Counted from the first letter of the stretch, positions 1 through 9,940 are shown. The stretch is 40,942 bases of DNA from Saccharibacillus alkalitolerans (GCF_011090185.1 NZ_JAAFGS010000016.1:1-40942), one strand, 5' to 3'. Notes: generated by a model not told the origin, from the letters alone. Numbers and translations are program-made.

Positions 1-36
1 CAAATCCGCGCGGGCCTTTCTGTATCCGGACGAAAA

Positions 37-3000
37 TCAATCGATGAATTGCAGACGCTTGAGCAGCTTCTCCAGCATGGCCGCGGTCTCGGCGCGGGTC
101 GCTTCGGCGCGAGGGGCGATCCGCCCCTGCGCGTTCCCCTGCACGATGCCGGCCGAGATCAGCTGCGAAAGTGCTGCCCGCGACCAGGACGGAGCTTCCT
201 TCAGATCGCCGAAGCCTACTGCCGCGGAAGGAGACGCGTCCAATTCGCTGCCGGTGAATCGGGCGGCCTTGGACAATACGACCGCGATCTCCTGGCGGGT
301 AATCGGGGCGTTTGGCTTGAAGCTGCCGTCCGGATAACCGGACATAAAGCCTGCTTCGACGGCTGTTCCTACCGCCCGGGCGTACCATGCGCCGCCGTCG
401 ACATCGCCGAAAGCCGAAGCGGCCGCGGCATTCTGCGTCAGCCCCAGCGAACGCACGACGAGCGCCGCGAATTCGGCGCGGGACACGCTGCGCGACGGGG
501 CGAACTTGTTTCGGCCCGTACCGTCGATAATCAGGCGGGAGGCCAGTTCTTCGACGGAGGCTTGCGCCCAATGTCCCGCGATGTCGTCAAAAGTCCGGGA
601 CGATTCGACGACAGTGTAATAGCTGTTTCCGTTGCGCATCAGGACGGCCGTGCTCTTGCCTCCCGCAGTCGCGAAGACGGAAGGCACGAACGAAAATTCG
701 CCGCTGACCGGATCATAGGTTACGCCCGTCAGGTTCCGGGTATTCCGAGTTTCCGGCAGCGCAATGGCACGCTTCACGTAGGTGCCGCCGAACTCGGTCA
801 GATTGACGACTTTGCCGCCGCTCTGCGCCGCGACGCGGAAGTCGATGACCGGAGCCGCCAACTTGAGCGAGCTTTGAGCCGCCGCCCGCGCAGCGCCGTT
901 TGCCACGTCCGCCGACGCCCCGAGCATCGAAACTTTCAGTTCGAAGTCTCCCTCGAATCGAGCCGCCAGATTCGCTTCGTTCAATACCCGAAGCGGCAGC
1001 GAGTAAGACGCGTTTTCCGACGCGAACGACACGACCATGCCGGGCTTCGACAAAGCCTGACGCAGCAGTTCCGCACCCGGCAGGACGACTTCAGCTCCGC
1101 CCGGGGCGGAAGTCAGCGCGATGCCCAATTCGTCGGAAGAACCGGGAAGGGCCGCGATCCGCGCGCTCAGTTCGGCAGCCGTCAATGTCGTGACCGGGAC
1201 CGTGCCGGCCGACGGATTCGCTCCGCCCGTTTGTCCGTTATCCGCTGCGGTTCCGCCACTTGTCCCTCCGCTGCCCGGATCGGGTCTCGAAGGCGGATTC
1301 GGCGTCGCGCCCGGATCCGGCGTCGTGCCCGGGTTCGGCGTCGTGCCCGGGTTCGGTGTCGTTCCCGGATTCGGCGTCGTGCCCGGATCCGGCGTCGTGC
1401 CCGGATCTGTCCCGGGGGCCGGAATTACGGCTTCCGCTTTCAAATCGAATTGGGCGACGACGGGATCGTGATCGGACACTCGTCCTCTCGATTCCGGATA
1501 GTCGGCGTTCAAATGCACCACGTCGATTTTCGCGGAAGACGCGATGTTTTTGCTGGCGAGAATATGGTCCAACACCTGCGAATTGCCGTCGTACGTATAC
1601 GTGTACTGTTCGTTCAGCGGCAGCGTATCGATCAGATTCACCAGCTCGCTGCCGCGCAGGATTTCGGCCGTCGGCGTGAACTGGAAGTCGTTCAGGTCGC
1701 CGAGCGCCACGATGCGGGCTTGCGGGTTGCCGGCCAGAACATCCTTGACGAATCCGTTGACCACCTTTGCGATCTCGTGGCGCTGCTTTTCGCTGGACAG
1801 AACCGGCGGTTGGATACTGCCGAACGGCGAGTTGTCGCCGCCTTTGGAATTGAAGTGGTTCGCGATCACGATAACCTGCTCGCCTTTGAACGCGAACTGG
1901 GCGGCCAGCGGCTTGCGCGATGCGTTGAATGCCGGGTTCGTCGGATCGATCCTCGCCGGGTTGTAAGTCAGATGTCCCGACGCCGCGTCGTAGGCGACGG
2001 CCGTTTTCGCGCCGCCTTCGGCGCCGTTAACGCTCTCGGACAGCTGCACGCGATCCGGATTGTACAGGAATCCCACGCGGATGTTGCCGCCCGGCTGTCC
2101 TCCGTCTTCGTTATTGGCCGGAGCGACGTCGGTGTACCGATACGTCGGACCGCCCGCTTCGGCGATCGCCGCGATCAGCGCGCTTGCGTCCGCTTCGACG
2201 GCGCCGTCATTGGCCGGGCCGCTGCTGTCCTGCATTTCCACGACGCCGATGATGTCCGGCTGCTTCATGTTGGAAGCGAACGATCGGCCGAGCTTTTTGA
2301 TCTTCTCCGCTCCCGTGCCCGGATAATAGTTCTCGATATTATAAGATGCGATCATCAGCTTGTCTTCCGACGGTACGATATCGGTCGTCTCTTGACCGCG
2401 CTCGCTTTTCGTGATGGTCGGAAGCTTGCCCTGAGCCGGAATGACTTTATAGTTGGCGTTGTTATAGCCGATAACGCCGGTCACGTCGGCGTCGAACGTA
2501 TCGCCCGTGCCGACTTCCTGCCCCGGATCGCCGTAAGCGATAAGCAGGCGCTGCGGGTTGTAGTTCAGGTATTCCTTCAGCACGAGGCCTCCGGCCGGAG
2601 AGACTACGTCGCCCGCGCCGTTGTCGACGCGCGTCGCGATATTATAGACGAGCGAGCTGCCGCCGCCGCTTGTCCAGTACGGACTGATAATCGTCGGCTT
2701 AGGCAGCGTGACGAGCATGCCTTCGAGCGATTCGTAGAAGTCGATCGCGTCGGTCTCCGGATCGAATTCCGTCATGTCGTCGTCGTCGATGACCGAATTC
2801 GGAATGATTCTGCCGCCGGTTCCGAGCACGACCGGTTCCGGCATTTCGTAAGGTTTGTCCGTGACCTTCTCGATCGAGTTCATCGTGATCTGCGTCGAAT
2901 TCAGGTTGCCGGCGCTGCCTTCGTTATATTCGCTTACCGTACCGGAGACGCGCACCAGATCGCCGATCTGCGGCTTCATTTTGTCGTTCGTCGAATACAC

Positions 3001-4851
3001 GAAGATTCCTTCCGACGTGTACGGATCGTTGTCCGGTTCGTTGTCCTGCAGGTAAAAGCCTTTGTAAGCGCCGTTTCCGAACGAATATCCGTACTGGGTC
3101 ACGACGCCTTCGATATTCGAGACGGCTTGACCGTTATACTCGGAAGTATGCGAACGGCCTTGAATATCGTGGATGCGCGGCTGGTCGACGGCAGTATACG
3201 CGAAAGTATAAACCTCGCTCGTCCGGCCTTCCGCCGCGACGATCGCTTTAATCGTCACGTCTTCGTCCACGGCGATCGGATCCGCGTAAAGCGCGCTCGA
3301 TTCCGTCGGCGCCTCCCCGTTCAACGTATAATAAATAGACGCGCCGGGCATCGGACTTGACAGCGTCACTTTGCCGCCGCGAATCATCTTGCCGGGCTGC
3401 GGGTTGACGGTGACGGAGAACGTCTCCTCGACGAGCGCGTCGTCGCCCAGCGGAATCAATTGGTACACGCTGCCGTACTGTTTGATGACTCCGGTTACGC
3501 TGTCGAAAGACTTGCCTACCGCGAGTTTGGACGAATTGGAGTAGATCGTGAACGTCGTCCCGTTCTGACCGGCCGTGACGGTGCTGCCGTTTTTGGCGGT
3601 GATTTCGACATCGTTCAGCCGCACCAGCTCGGCTTCATGCTGCTCGCCGTTTGCCGTCGACAGATCGGAAGCGGTCAGCTCCCGGGCAGCCGGCACGCCG
3701 ACGTTTTTCTCGATAACGCCATCGGGCAGGCCCGATACGGGAGTCAGCTCCTGAAGATTCTGGTATACGGCCATTTTGCCGCTGACCGTTACCCGATCGC
3801 CGACGGCCGCGTCGGGCAAGTTATAGCCGTACAGCACGATACCGCCGGTCTCGTCCTGAATATAGACTTCCGAACCGCTGATGAACGTCACGATGCCTTC
3901 CGTAAAAGCAATCTTGTCGAGCGCCGCCGAACGGGCTTCGGCCACGCTGCTTCTGTCCATCAGGCTGTAGGCGTAAGTCGCCGTTTCGCTGTCTTCGAGA
4001 CCGTCCGCGGAAGCGTAAACCTTGATCGTCTTCGGGCCGTCGATCGTAATCGGGCCGGTATACGGCACGAATCGATCGGGTTCGCCGGCGGCGGCCTCGG
4101 ATACGCGAATCGTCGACCCCGCCGTCGCGCTGCCGAACGAGACCCGGCTGCCCGAAGGAAGCGCGCCTTCCGGCAGCGAAGGCATTACGGTTTCGGCTCT
4201 GGTTACGGGAGCATCGACATAGCTGCTGCTGCGCGGGTCCGGCGCTCCGACGGTAAAGTCCGCCGCGTTGGAATCGGTGTCCTGGCCGCGGTTCGCGGCA
4301 GGCAGCGAAGCGGATTCGTTGCGGATGGCCGCGGTCGTATTGCTCAGCGCGCCGGTCGCTCCGTCGCCTTCGTATGTATTTACCGCGCCGTAGCCGACCA
4401 AATCGACATTTGCTCCCCGGTCATCGAGGAGGTCGAGCTTCCCGCTCGTTCCTGACAAATTCAGCGAGATGTCGAAGTCCGGCGTCGGAAGAGCATCCGT
4501 GCCGCCGCTTCCCGCCGCGGCCTTGATCAGATAATAGCCGTTCGGCGCGATGCTGCCTGTCAGCGATGCGACAGTTTTAGTGTCAGTCAGCTCCGTGTTG
4601 GCGGAAGCATAACGGAGCTTCCATCCGTCTATGCTGATCGGAGCGCCGGTCGGATTATACAGCTCGATAAAGTCGTTTTTGTATTTGGCGCCGCTGTTGC
4701 CTCCGCCGCCGTATACCTGCGAGATCACGATATTGCTGTTATCCACAGCTGCCGATACCGGGATGGGAGCCGGGAATATGCTGGTTGCCAGCACGGCAGC
4801 CGCCAGCAGCGCAGGCCATTTCCTCTTCTGTTTAGCCGAAATCCTCTTCAT
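37..4851 (-). CDS. SLH-anchored extracellular nuclease/phosphatase (LTD-OB-EEP)
   Basis: Large secreted surface enzyme of 1604 aa. It begins with a Sec signal peptide (basic start, hydrophobic core, cleavage near VSA-AVD, residue 34). Next come a lamin-tail domain (about 37-200), a chitobiase-like beta domain (about 212-295), an OB-fold domain of YhcR type (about 297-470), a second chitobiase-like segment, and a second OB-like domain (about 560-810). The endonuclease/exonuclease/phosphatase (EEP) domain spans about 825-1140. Its active-site motifs are all visible: NIEN near 839, NHFNSKG near 1000, GDLNDF near 1053 and SDHDPV near 1125. A Pro/Thr/Gly linker follows (about 1145-1200), then an uncharacterised domain, then three SLH repeats from about 1421, 1482 and 1547. 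The lamin-tail/OB/EEP order resembles extracellular DNases of the ExeM type. SLH repeats bind pyruvylated wall polymers, so the enzyme should sit on the cell surface and degrade DNA or release phosphate. The ATG has a GAGAGGGG ribosome site. Substrate is inferred. Confidence 0.9.
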   Translation of the reverse strand: MKRISAKQKRKWPALLAAAVLATSIFPAPIPVSAAVDNSNIVISQVYGGGGNSGAKYKNDFIELYNPTGAPISIDGWKLRYASANTELTDTKTVASLTGSIAPNGYYLIKAAAGSGGTDALPTPDFDISLNLSGTSGKLDLLDDRGANVDLVGYGAVNTYEGDGATGALSNTTAAIRNESASLPAANRGQDTDSNAADFTVGAPDPRSSSYVDAPVTRAETVMPSLPEGALPSGSRVSFGSATAGSTIRVSEAAAGEPDRFVPYTGPITIDGPKTIKVYASADGLEDSETATYAYSLMDRSSVAEARSAALDKIAFTEGIVTFISGSEVYIQDETGGIVLYGYNLPDAAVGDRVTVSGKMAVYQNLQELTPVSGLPDGVIEKNVGVPAARELTASDLSTANGEQHEAELVRLNDVEITAKNGSTVTAGQNGTTFTIYSNSSKLAVGKSFDSVTGVIKQYGSVYQLIPLGDDALVEETFSVTVNPQPGKMIRGGKVTLSSPMPGASIYYTLNGEAPTESSALYADPIAVDEDVTIKAIVAAEGRTSEVYTFAYTAVDQPRIHDIQGRSHTSEYNGQAVSNIEGVVTQYGYSFGNGAYKGFYLQDNEPDNDPYTSEGIFVYSTNDKMKPQIGDLVRVSGTVSEYNEGSAGNLNSTQITMNSIEKVTDKPYEMPEPVVLGTGGRIIPNSVIDDDDMTEFDPETDAIDFYESLEGMLVTLPKPTIISPYWTSGGGSSLVYNIATRVDNGAGDVVSPAGGLVLKEYLNYNPQRLLIAYGDPGQEVGTGDTFDADVTGVIGYNNANYKVIPAQGKLPTITKSERGQETTDIVPSEDKLMIASYNIENYYPGTGAEKIKKLGRSFASNMKQPDIIGVVEMQDSSGPANDGAVEADASALIAAIAEAGGPTYRYTDVAPANNEDGGQPGGNIRVGFLYNPDRVQLSESVNGAEGGAKTAVAYDAASGHLTYNPARIDPTNPAFNASRKPLAAQFAFKGEQVIVIANHFNSKGGDNSPFGSIQPPVLSSEKQRHEIAKVVNGFVKDVLAGNPQARIVALGDLNDFQFTPTAEILRGSELVNLIDTLPLNEQYTYTYDGNSQVLDHILASKNIASSAKIDVVHLNADYPESRGRVSDHDPVVAQFDLKAEAVIPAPGTDPGTTPDPGTTPNPGTTPNPGTTPNPGTTPDPGATPNPPSRPDPGSGGTSGGTAADNGQTGGANPSAGTVPVTTLTAAELSARIAALPGSSDELGIALTSAPGGAEVVLPGAELLRQALSKPGMVVSFASENASYSLPLRVLNEANLAARFEGDFELKVSMLGASADVANGAARAAAQSSLKLAAPVIDFRVAAQSGGKVVNLTEFGGTYVKRAIALPETRNTRNLTGVTYDPVSGEFSFVPSVFATAGGKSTAVLMRNGNSYYTVVESSRTFDDIAGHWAQASVEELASRLIIDGTGRNKFAPSRSVSRAEFAALVVRSLGLTQNAAAASAFGDVDGGAWYARAVGTAVEAGFMSGYPDGSFKPNAPITRQEIAVVLSKAARFTGSELDASPSAAVGFGDLKEAPSWSRAALSQLISAGIVQGNAQGRIAPRAEATRAETAAMLEKLLKRLQFID
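1300..1412. repeat. 18-bp tandem repeats encoding the Pro-Gly-Thr linker
   Basis: About six imperfect copies of an 18-bp unit (variants of GTGCCCGGATTCGGCGTC on the plus strand) lie inside the surface nuclease gene. They encode a repeated six-residue unit of type TPxPGT linking the EEP domain to the C-terminal part. The near-identical copies make length variation between strains likely, without breaking the frame. Confidence 0.85.
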
Positions 4852-4899
4852 ACTTTTGGGTTTTCCCCTCTCTGTCTTCCTGAATTGCCGAACCGTTCT

Positions 4900-4953
4900 A
4901 TTTTATCATCGCTCTATTAACGGTTCGTACGGTAACCGTTAACTTGCTGTTAA
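4900..4953 (-). promoter_or_regulatory. Pho-box-like promoter of the surface nuclease gene
   Basis: Read on the minus strand, hexamers TTAACA, TTAACG, CGTACG and TTAATA (4953 down to 4915) lie at an exact 11-bp period with 5-bp spacers. Three of the four fit the PhoP box TT(A/C/T)A(C/T)A, or miss it by one base. Ten bases further on is TAAAAT (4905-4900), a good -10 element, and there is no good -35. This is the layout of PhoP-activated promoters in Bacillus, where the boxes replace the -35 region. PhoP control is an inference, but it suits a nuclease/phosphatase. Confidence 0.55.
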
Positions 4954-4997
4954 AAAGGTCCGAATCCATACGGGAGCGGGACATTCAAGATGGCTGC

Positions 4998-5045
4998 AAA
5001 AAAAGTTCCGGAACGACGACATCGGCGTCGTCGTCCCGGAACTTT
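4998..5045 (-). terminator. Intrinsic terminator of the aldo/keto reductase gene
   Basis: On the minus strand there is a long GC-rich hairpin, with outer arms AAAGTTCCGG/CCGGAACTTT and inner arms GACGAC/GTCGTC, followed by a run of seven T. It lies about 40 bp after the stop codon at 5088. Confidence 0.9.
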
Positions 5046-5087
5046 CCTGTGTCTTCCTTCATTTTGTCCGACTCGCGGCAGGCATGC

Positions 5088-5990
5088 TCAACGATGCTGC
5101 GCGTATACGTTCGCCGGTACGGCCGAGCGGATCGCCGCAAGCTCTTCCGCGCTCAGCGGCGCGCGAGAAGCCGCCTCGACGTTGGCGCGCAGCTGCTCCG
5201 ACGTGCTTGCTCCGGCAAGCACGCAGGCGACCGCAGGCGACGCCAGCGGATAGTGCAGCGCCGTCTCGGCGAGCGGTCGATCCGCCGCGGACTGCACGCC
5301 GCTCCGGAAACCGCGCAGTTCCTCCTCGGCATAGCCGAGGTACCCCTTCGACAGCTTCCCGTCCCCGCCGTCCGTCAATATGCCGCTTGCGACAGGGCCT
5401 CGCGCAATGACGCCGATCCCGCTGCTTTCCAGCAGCGGCAGCACTTCTTCTTCCGGGCGTCGGTCCAAAACGCTGTACTGGCTCATGACGCTGACGATGT
5501 TCGAGCGCGAGACGTACTCGCGAATCACGTTGGGCCGAATCGAAGAGATCCCGTAATGACGGATCGCGCCTTCCCGTTTCAACTGCTCGAACGCCTCGAT
5601 CGTCTCGTCGATCGGATCGTCCAGCGTTCCGCCGTGCAGCTGGTACAGGTCGATATAGTCGGTGCCCAGCCGGCGCAGGCTGTCTTTGACGGCGGACAGG
5701 ATGTAGGCCTTGGAGGCGTCCCAGGTCCAGCCTTCCTGCCCCGGGATCCTCCGGTTGCCCACTTTGGTCGCCAGCACGACTTCGCCGCGGCGTCCCTTGA
5801 TCGCTTTCCCGACCAACTCCTCGTTGCGTCCGGCATCGTACAGGTCGGACGTATCGAGCAGATTGATGCCCAGCTCCAGCGCTTCGTGCAGCAGGGCGAC
5901 AGCTTTTCCCTCATCCGTTCCGATCGACATGCAGCCGAAGCCGATTTCTCCCACCATCAGGTCCGAACTTCCGAGCTTGTTCCGTTTCAT
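5088..5990 (-). CDS. Aldo/keto reductase
   Basis: Cytoplasmic NADPH-dependent oxidoreductase of 300 aa with the (beta/alpha)8 aldo/keto reductase fold. The N-terminus has the family pattern (LGSSDL, then GFGCMSIG). The catalytic set is visible as the Asp in LLDTSD, the Tyr of DLYDAG, the Lys of VLATKVG and the His of YQLHGG. GISS and the ARGPVASGIL stretch match the cofactor-binding half. The chosen ATG at 5990 has AAGGAGTG upstream; the open frame continues further 5' but that part is unlike the family. The preceding thioesterase gene ends 50 bp upstream on the same strand, so the two may be co-transcribed. The physiological substrate cannot be read from the sequence. Confidence 0.9.
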   Translation of the reverse strand: MKRNKLGSSDLMVGEIGFGCMSIGTDEGKAVALLHEALELGINLLDTSDLYDAGRNEELVGKAIKGRRGEVVLATKVGNRRIPGQEGWTWDASKAYILSAVKDSLRRLGTDYIDLYQLHGGTLDDPIDETIEAFEQLKREGAIRHYGISSIRPNVIREYVSRSNIVSVMSQYSVLDRRPEEEVLPLLESSGIGVIARGPVASGILTDGGDGKLSKGYLGYAEEELRGFRSGVQSAADRPLAETALHYPLASPAVACVLAGASTSEQLRANVEAASRAPLSAEELAAIRSAVPANVYAQHR

Positions 5991-6040
5991 GCTTCCGCAC
6001 TCCTTCCGATTCAGCTGTATTTTTTCGCTAACCGATTTGT

Positions 6041-6811
6041 TCAACGCGATTCTTCGTTTCCGGTCCGATCGATCGGACGCAGCTCCAACACCGCTTCGAA
6101 CGTCCGGCGTCCTCCGTCCGATTCTCCCGACACGAGCACCCGGCCTTCTTCGTCCGCTCCCCGCCGAAGCGCGATCCCGTCGCCCAGCGCGGCTTCCCGG
6201 CTGTACGTGATGCGAAACGAGCGAATATCGCGGGTCTTCAGTTCGTCCGGCGTCAGCAGATCGGTGCACAGGTCCGCGTAGCGGGCATTGTTCATATGTC
6301 CGTAGCAGTCTACGGCGCTGTAGGGCACCGTATAAGTCTGTGCTTCGCTCCATCCGGCCCCTTCGCCGGGAAGCGCCACTTTTTCCGGCGGACCGGCCAG
6401 CGAAGGCCGACCGCTGACAGGCAGCGGAAACGGAAACGCGGTAGGGCGCAAAATGCGCCGCTTGGCGATATCGACGAGCGTCCAGGCCGTCGAAGCCTGC
6501 GCGAGCTGTTCGCCGGACGCGTCCAGTATCCGGTAATCCCGGGTCCAGAGCACGCCTGCGGCGCCGCAGTTCCACGTTTCCAGCGAGAGCGGATCTCCCA
6601 GCCGGGGGATTTTTGAAAATTCGAGCCGGGTCGTCATCAGCACCCAGGCCATGCCTTCCTCCAGCATTCGGCCGACGGACACGCCGGCGTGTTCCAAATG
6701 GCGGTCCGCCGCGTTTTGCATGGCGCCGAGCAGCGCCGACAGCCGGACGCGGCCGGCAAAGTCCGATTCGGTCACCGAAGCGGCGAAGGATTCCGTCCAT
6801 ACTTCCTGCAT
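6041..6811 (-). CDS. Acyl-ACP thioesterase family protein
   Basis: Protein of 256 aa with two hot-dog domains, like bacterial acyl-ACP thioesterases that release fatty acids from acyl-ACP. The N-terminal half has a hot-dog helix with the pattern AMQNAADRH and a following LEFSKIPRLGD strand. The second half carries YSAVDCYGHMNNARYADLC, where the Asp/Asn, His and Cys positions match the catalytic region of the plant FatA/FatB-type family. The ATG at 6811 is preceded by AAAGGAGAG; upstream in-frame codons look non-coding. It is followed by the aldo/keto reductase gene after 50 bp. Chain-length specificity is unknown. Confidence 0.8.
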   Translation of the reverse strand: MQEVWTESFAASVTESDFAGRVRLSALLGAMQNAADRHLEHAGVSVGRMLEEGMAWVLMTTRLEFSKIPRLGDPLSLETWNCGAAGVLWTRDYRILDASGEQLAQASTAWTLVDIAKRRILRPTAFPFPLPVSGRPSLAGPPEKVALPGEGAGWSEAQTYTVPYSAVDCYGHMNNARYADLCTDLLTPDELKTRDIRSFRITYSREAALGDGIALRRGADEEGRVLVSGESDGGRRTFEAVLELRPIDRTGNEESR

Positions 6812-6887
6812 CGTCGTTCTCTCCTTTCGGGCGGAAACGGGTCTCCGCCGTCCGTCTTTTATTATATCGCCGTACGCGGCGGCGCAC

Positions 6888-6922
6888 AAAAAGGCCCCGC
6901 TTCCGTCTGAAGAAGCGGGACC
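6888..6922 (-). terminator. Intrinsic terminator of the nitroreductase gene
   Basis: On the minus strand, GGTCCCGCTTC pairs with GAAGCGGGGCC around a short loop and is followed by five T. It lies about 65 bp after the nitroreductase stop codon. Confidence 0.85.
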
Positions 6923-6986
6923 GGCAGGCAATGGAACACCTATACAAATCCGCATTTTCGCGCAATAAAGAAAAATTTCCGCCGAA

Positions 6987-7571
6987 TCAGGCTTCCGCCC
7001 CGTCGATCCAGACCGTTTTCGCCGAAACGGGTTCGCGTTTGCCGTCGCCGGGCTCGCGATCCGGATAGCCCAAATAGATGAAGCCGAGCATCTGGCCGTC
7101 CGGTCCGAGGCCGAAGCGTTCCGCCATCAGCGGATGGTAGCACGGGCTGCCGCTTCTCCATACCGCTCCCAATCCAAGCGCATGCGCTTCGAGCAGCATG
7201 TTCTGGATCGCCGATCCCACGGCCAGCGTTTCCTCCAACGGAATAATTTTGGGACCCGATGCGGGCTCGCAGCCCACTGCGATAATGACCGGGGCGCGGG
7301 ACACTTTTTTCAATGCCGAAGCCAGCAGCTCTTCCCGTTCTTCCGGCGACGGATCGATCCCCTTCTCCGCGGCTTCGGTATCCGCCATCGCAGCCGCAAG
7401 CCTGGCGCGTCCTTCCCCCTGCAGAACGAAGAACCGCCATGGCTCGGTCTTCCGATGAGTGGGCGCCCACGTTCCGGCTTCGAGAATGCGCTCGATCTGC
7501 TCGCGCGGCACCGCTTCATCCTTGACCGTCCCGACGCTGCGCCGGGTACGGATCGCTTCCGATACGTTCAT
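6987..7571 (-). CDS. Nitroreductase family protein (YdjA-like)
   Basis: FMN-dependent oxidoreductase of 194 aa, the size of the small nitroreductases. Typical features are the N-terminal AIRTRRSVGTVKDEAV (phosphate and flavin contact), APTHRKTEPWRFFV, the helix ending in IQNMLLEAHALGLGAVW, and the C-terminal LGFIYLGYPD. The last motif resembles the YdjA subgroup. It probably reduces nitroaromatics or quinones with NAD(P)H; the native substrate is not known. The ATG at 7571 follows AAGGAGGAATCGCA. It is a single-gene unit with its own terminator. The divergent YodB-type regulators of Bacillus control nitroreductases, but the HxlR gene in this window is 11 kb away, so no link can be claimed. 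Confidence 0.88.
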   Translation of the reverse strand: MNVSEAIRTRRSVGTVKDEAVPREQIERILEAGTWAPTHRKTEPWRFFVLQGEGRARLAAAMADTEAAEKGIDPSPEEREELLASALKKVSRAPVIIAVGCEPASGPKIIPLEETLAVGSAIQNMLLEAHALGLGAVWRSGSPCYHPLMAERFGLGPDGQMLGFIYLGYPDREPGDGKREPVSAKTVWIDGAEA

Positions 7572-7603
7572 TGCGATTCCTCCTTGTTGACGAAAATGAA
7601 ATT

Positions 7604-8635
7604 TTACACGCCGCTCGCAAGATCAACCGTATAGATACGGCTGGTCGCCTGCCAAACTTCGCCCGGTTCGATCGCAAACAGTCCCATGTCTTCGGCCGGA
7701 AGCGACAGGTTCGGAGCGTTGACCAGGTTCACCTGAGGTTCGGGACAGATGAACGAACCGCCGGCGCCGCTGTTCCAGATCATCCAATGACGATAAGAAG
7801 TTCCTACATCGTAGACGACTTTGACGCCGAGCCGGGTATCGGTAATTTCCGCCCGGTTGCGGCCGCCCTGCGGCACTGCCGTGTAATGGTTATCCATCGA
7901 GTCGACGTAAGGGTTGACCCCGCTTTCGCGCATTTCTTCTTCCCATTCCGTCAGCGGTTGAAAACCTCCGGTGGGCAGCATGCGCTCGTCCAATTGGCGG
8001 CGCTGACCGATCGTCACCTTGATGCGGCAGTCTTCGGAGGAACTTTCTTCCGCGAACGGAGCGTTCAGAGCCGTATGGAACGCCAGCAGAGCCGGAAGCT
8101 TGCGTCCCGATTCGTTGAAGAGCGTCACGTCCTGTTCCAAGCCGAGCGCGCTGAGCGTGTAGCGAATGCGCAGCGTGAACGCGTACGGGAAATACTCGAA
8201 CATTTTATGCCCTTCGCCGACGCGGTGGGCAACCGAAACGAAACTGCCCGCTTCGGAAGCGCCGAACGCTTCGACTTCCCAAGGCAGCGTGTGCAGGTAA
8301 CCGTGCAGGAAGTTGCCTGTCGCTTCTTCGTTGACCGGGAACGTGTACTCTTCGCCGTTCCATTTCAGGCGGCCGCCGTCATAACGGTTCGGGGGAAAGA
8401 GCGGCGGAATGCCGTGCGTGCCCGGGTCCGACACGAATGCCTGCATGTCTTCCGGCTCGCGCAGAAAACGGAATCCGCGCGCCGTATCGCGGTAAGCGAT
8501 CAGGTTGCCGCCGATTCGGGGCAGCACGGCCGCTTCGTAATCGCCGTATTTTAGCCAAACGGCCTCTTCCCCGTTGTAGTCGCCGCGTTTTGCTTCGTAC
8601 ACCGGAGGGGTTCCGGCATTTGGATTCATCGACAT
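7604..8635 (-). CDS. Aldose 1-epimerase / galactose mutarotase-like protein
   Basis: Cytoplasmic protein of 343 aa with the beta-sandwich pattern of the galactose mutarotase superfamily. Visible marks are LPRIGGNLIAYRD, the substrate-binding NRYDGG, the histidine in NFLHGYLHTLPWEV, a second His in LAFHTALNAPF, and the acidic C-terminal region near FICPEPQVNLVNAPN. It should interconvert sugar anomers, or act on hexose-6-phosphate epimers as related proteins do. Two in-frame ATGs, at 8635 and 8629, share the AAAGGAG ribosome site; the first has the better spacing. It stands alone between the nitroreductase and the Gfo/Idh/MocA gene. Confidence 0.82.
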   Translation of the reverse strand: MSMNPNAGTPPVYEAKRGDYNGEEAVWLKYGDYEAAVLPRIGGNLIAYRDTARGFRFLREPEDMQAFVSDPGTHGIPPLFPPNRYDGGRLKWNGEEYTFPVNEEATGNFLHGYLHTLPWEVEAFGASEAGSFVSVAHRVGEGHKMFEYFPYAFTLRIRYTLSALGLEQDVTLFNESGRKLPALLAFHTALNAPFAEESSSEDCRIKVTIGQRRQLDERMLPTGGFQPLTEWEEEMRESGVNPYVDSMDNHYTAVPQGGRNRAEITDTRLGVKVVYDVGTSYRHWMIWNSGAGGSFICPEPQVNLVNAPNLSLPAEDMGLFAIEPGEVWQATSRIYTVDLASGV

Positions 8636-8737
8636 ATACAGTCTCCTTTAAATCAAGATGGAATCGCTCATGACCTATTATACCGCGCCGCAGGAGACGC
8701 TTTCAATTTCATTTCGCTTCATGTCACTTTATGCCGT

Positions 8738-9739
8738 CTAATCGCGGGCCACTTCGATGCGGCAGCCTTCCCGCGCGGATTTAAGACAAGCATCGATCGC
8801 CCGCATGTTGAGAAGCGCGTCGTTTCCGGAAAAAAGAAGCGGCTCCTCGCCGAAGACGGCGCGCGCGAACGCGTCGGCCTGCAGCTTGTAATGGTTCACG
8901 CAGGGCAGCTTTTCCTCTCTGCGCTCCCGGTCCGTATCGACGACGATCTGCGGATTTTCCCGCCAGCCGAACATATGGGGGAGTTCTATGCGTCCCTTCG
9001 TTCCGTTCACTTCGAAGTAGGAACGGTTATACGCCCACATGCCGCATTCGAACGTCAGCGCCACGCCGTCCGCGAACGCCAGCATCCCGGAGGCGGCCAT
9101 GTCCACGCCGTCGTGTTCCGGCGAGAAAAAAGCGTGGGCCGATGCCCACAGCGGCTCGCCGCCCATGATCATGCGGGCGGCCGACACGGGATAAACGCCG
9201 ATGTCGTAGATCGAACCTCCGCCCATCGCCCGGTTGAAACGCACGTTGCCGAAATCGTCCGGCGTGCAGTAGTTGAACACGCCCCTCATCGAGCGTACGT
9301 CCCCGATTTCGCCGGACGCGACGATCTCGCGCACGCGGCGGTGCTTCTCGCCGTAACGGTACATGAACGCTTCCGCGAACTTCACGCCGCCCGCTTCGCA
9401 GGCTTTCAGCATTTCCCTCGTCTCTTCCGCGTCCAGAGCCGCCGGCTTTTCGCACAGTACGTGCTTGCCCGCAGCGGCGGCGCGAATGGTCCATTCCTTA
9501 TGTAAGTGATTGGGCAGCGGAATATAGACGGCGTCGATGTCGGGATCGTTCAGCAGTTCCTCGTAGCTTCCGTAATGCCGCTTGATGCCGGTCCGTTCCG
9601 CCATTTCCCGGGCTTTATCGCCGTTTCGGCTGGCAACGGCCGTTACGCTTCCCCGTTCGGACTGCTGTACCGCCGGAACAAAAGCGTTTTCCGCAATCGC
9701 CGCGGTCCCGACGATGCCCCATCTCAGCCTTCGAACCAT
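8738..9739 (-). CDS. Gfo/Idh/MocA family oxidoreductase
   Basis: NAD(P)-dependent sugar or inositol dehydrogenase-like protein of 333 aa. The Rossmann N-terminus reads WGIVGTAAIAENAFVPA, with the dinucleotide glycine pattern. VYIPLPNHLHKEW, then GKHVLCEKPAALDAEE with the conserved EKP lysine, define the family. The GGGSIYDIGVYPV segment carries the substrate-binding Asp of the C-terminal domain. The start at 9739 is chosen because AAGGAGGAAAACAGTT precedes it and the fold starts directly after. The frame is open for about 45 more codons upstream, without family similarity. The sugar substrate is unknown. Confidence 0.9.
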   Translation of the reverse strand: MVRRLRWGIVGTAAIAENAFVPAVQQSERGSVTAVASRNGDKAREMAERTGIKRHYGSYEELLNDPDIDAVYIPLPNHLHKEWTIRAAAAGKHVLCEKPAALDAEETREMLKACEAGGVKFAEAFMYRYGEKHRRVREIVASGEIGDVRSMRGVFNYCTPDDFGNVRFNRAMGGGSIYDIGVYPVSAARMIMGGEPLWASAHAFFSPEHDGVDMAASGMLAFADGVALTFECGMWAYNRSYFEVNGTKGRIELPHMFGWRENPQIVVDTDRERREEKLPCVNHYKLQADAFARAVFGEEPLLFSGNDALLNMRAIDACLKSAREGCRIEVARD

Positions 9740-9852
9740 AACTGTTTTCCTCCTTGGGCTCTGCCCGTTGATCCGGTCCGGCATATCGGCGCCTTTCCGT
9801 CTTTTTAATGATAACGTTTTCTTGCCTGCATGCCAAACGCCTTTTTCCGCGC

Positions 9853-9883
9853 AAAAAAGAAGAAGGACCTTCATCCTTCTTCT
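9853..9883 (-). terminator. Intrinsic terminator of the rtp-like gene
   Basis: On the minus strand, GAAGAAGGA pairs with TCCTTCTTC around a 6-base loop and is followed by six T. It starts about 60 bp after the stop codon at 9941. Confidence 0.88.
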
Positions 9884-9940
9884 GCCGCTTACGGCTTTCG
9901 CGACCGGCCCGAACAGCCTGCGATGCCGCTTTGGCCGGCT

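Noticed and set aside
1300..1412. CRISPR-like array
   Set aside because: The 18-bp units are contiguous, without spacers, and are in frame as a protein linker.
49..3360. 1103-codon plus-strand open frame opposite the surface nuclease gene
   Set aside because: Mirror frame caused by GC-rich codon use. Its translation is Arg-rich with no domain, and the minus-strand protein has clear motifs throughout.
5991..6965. Long upstream extension of the aldo/keto reductase frame (to 625 codons)
   Set aside because: It overlaps the thioesterase gene in another frame and lacks family similarity. The ribosome site before 5990 fixes the start.
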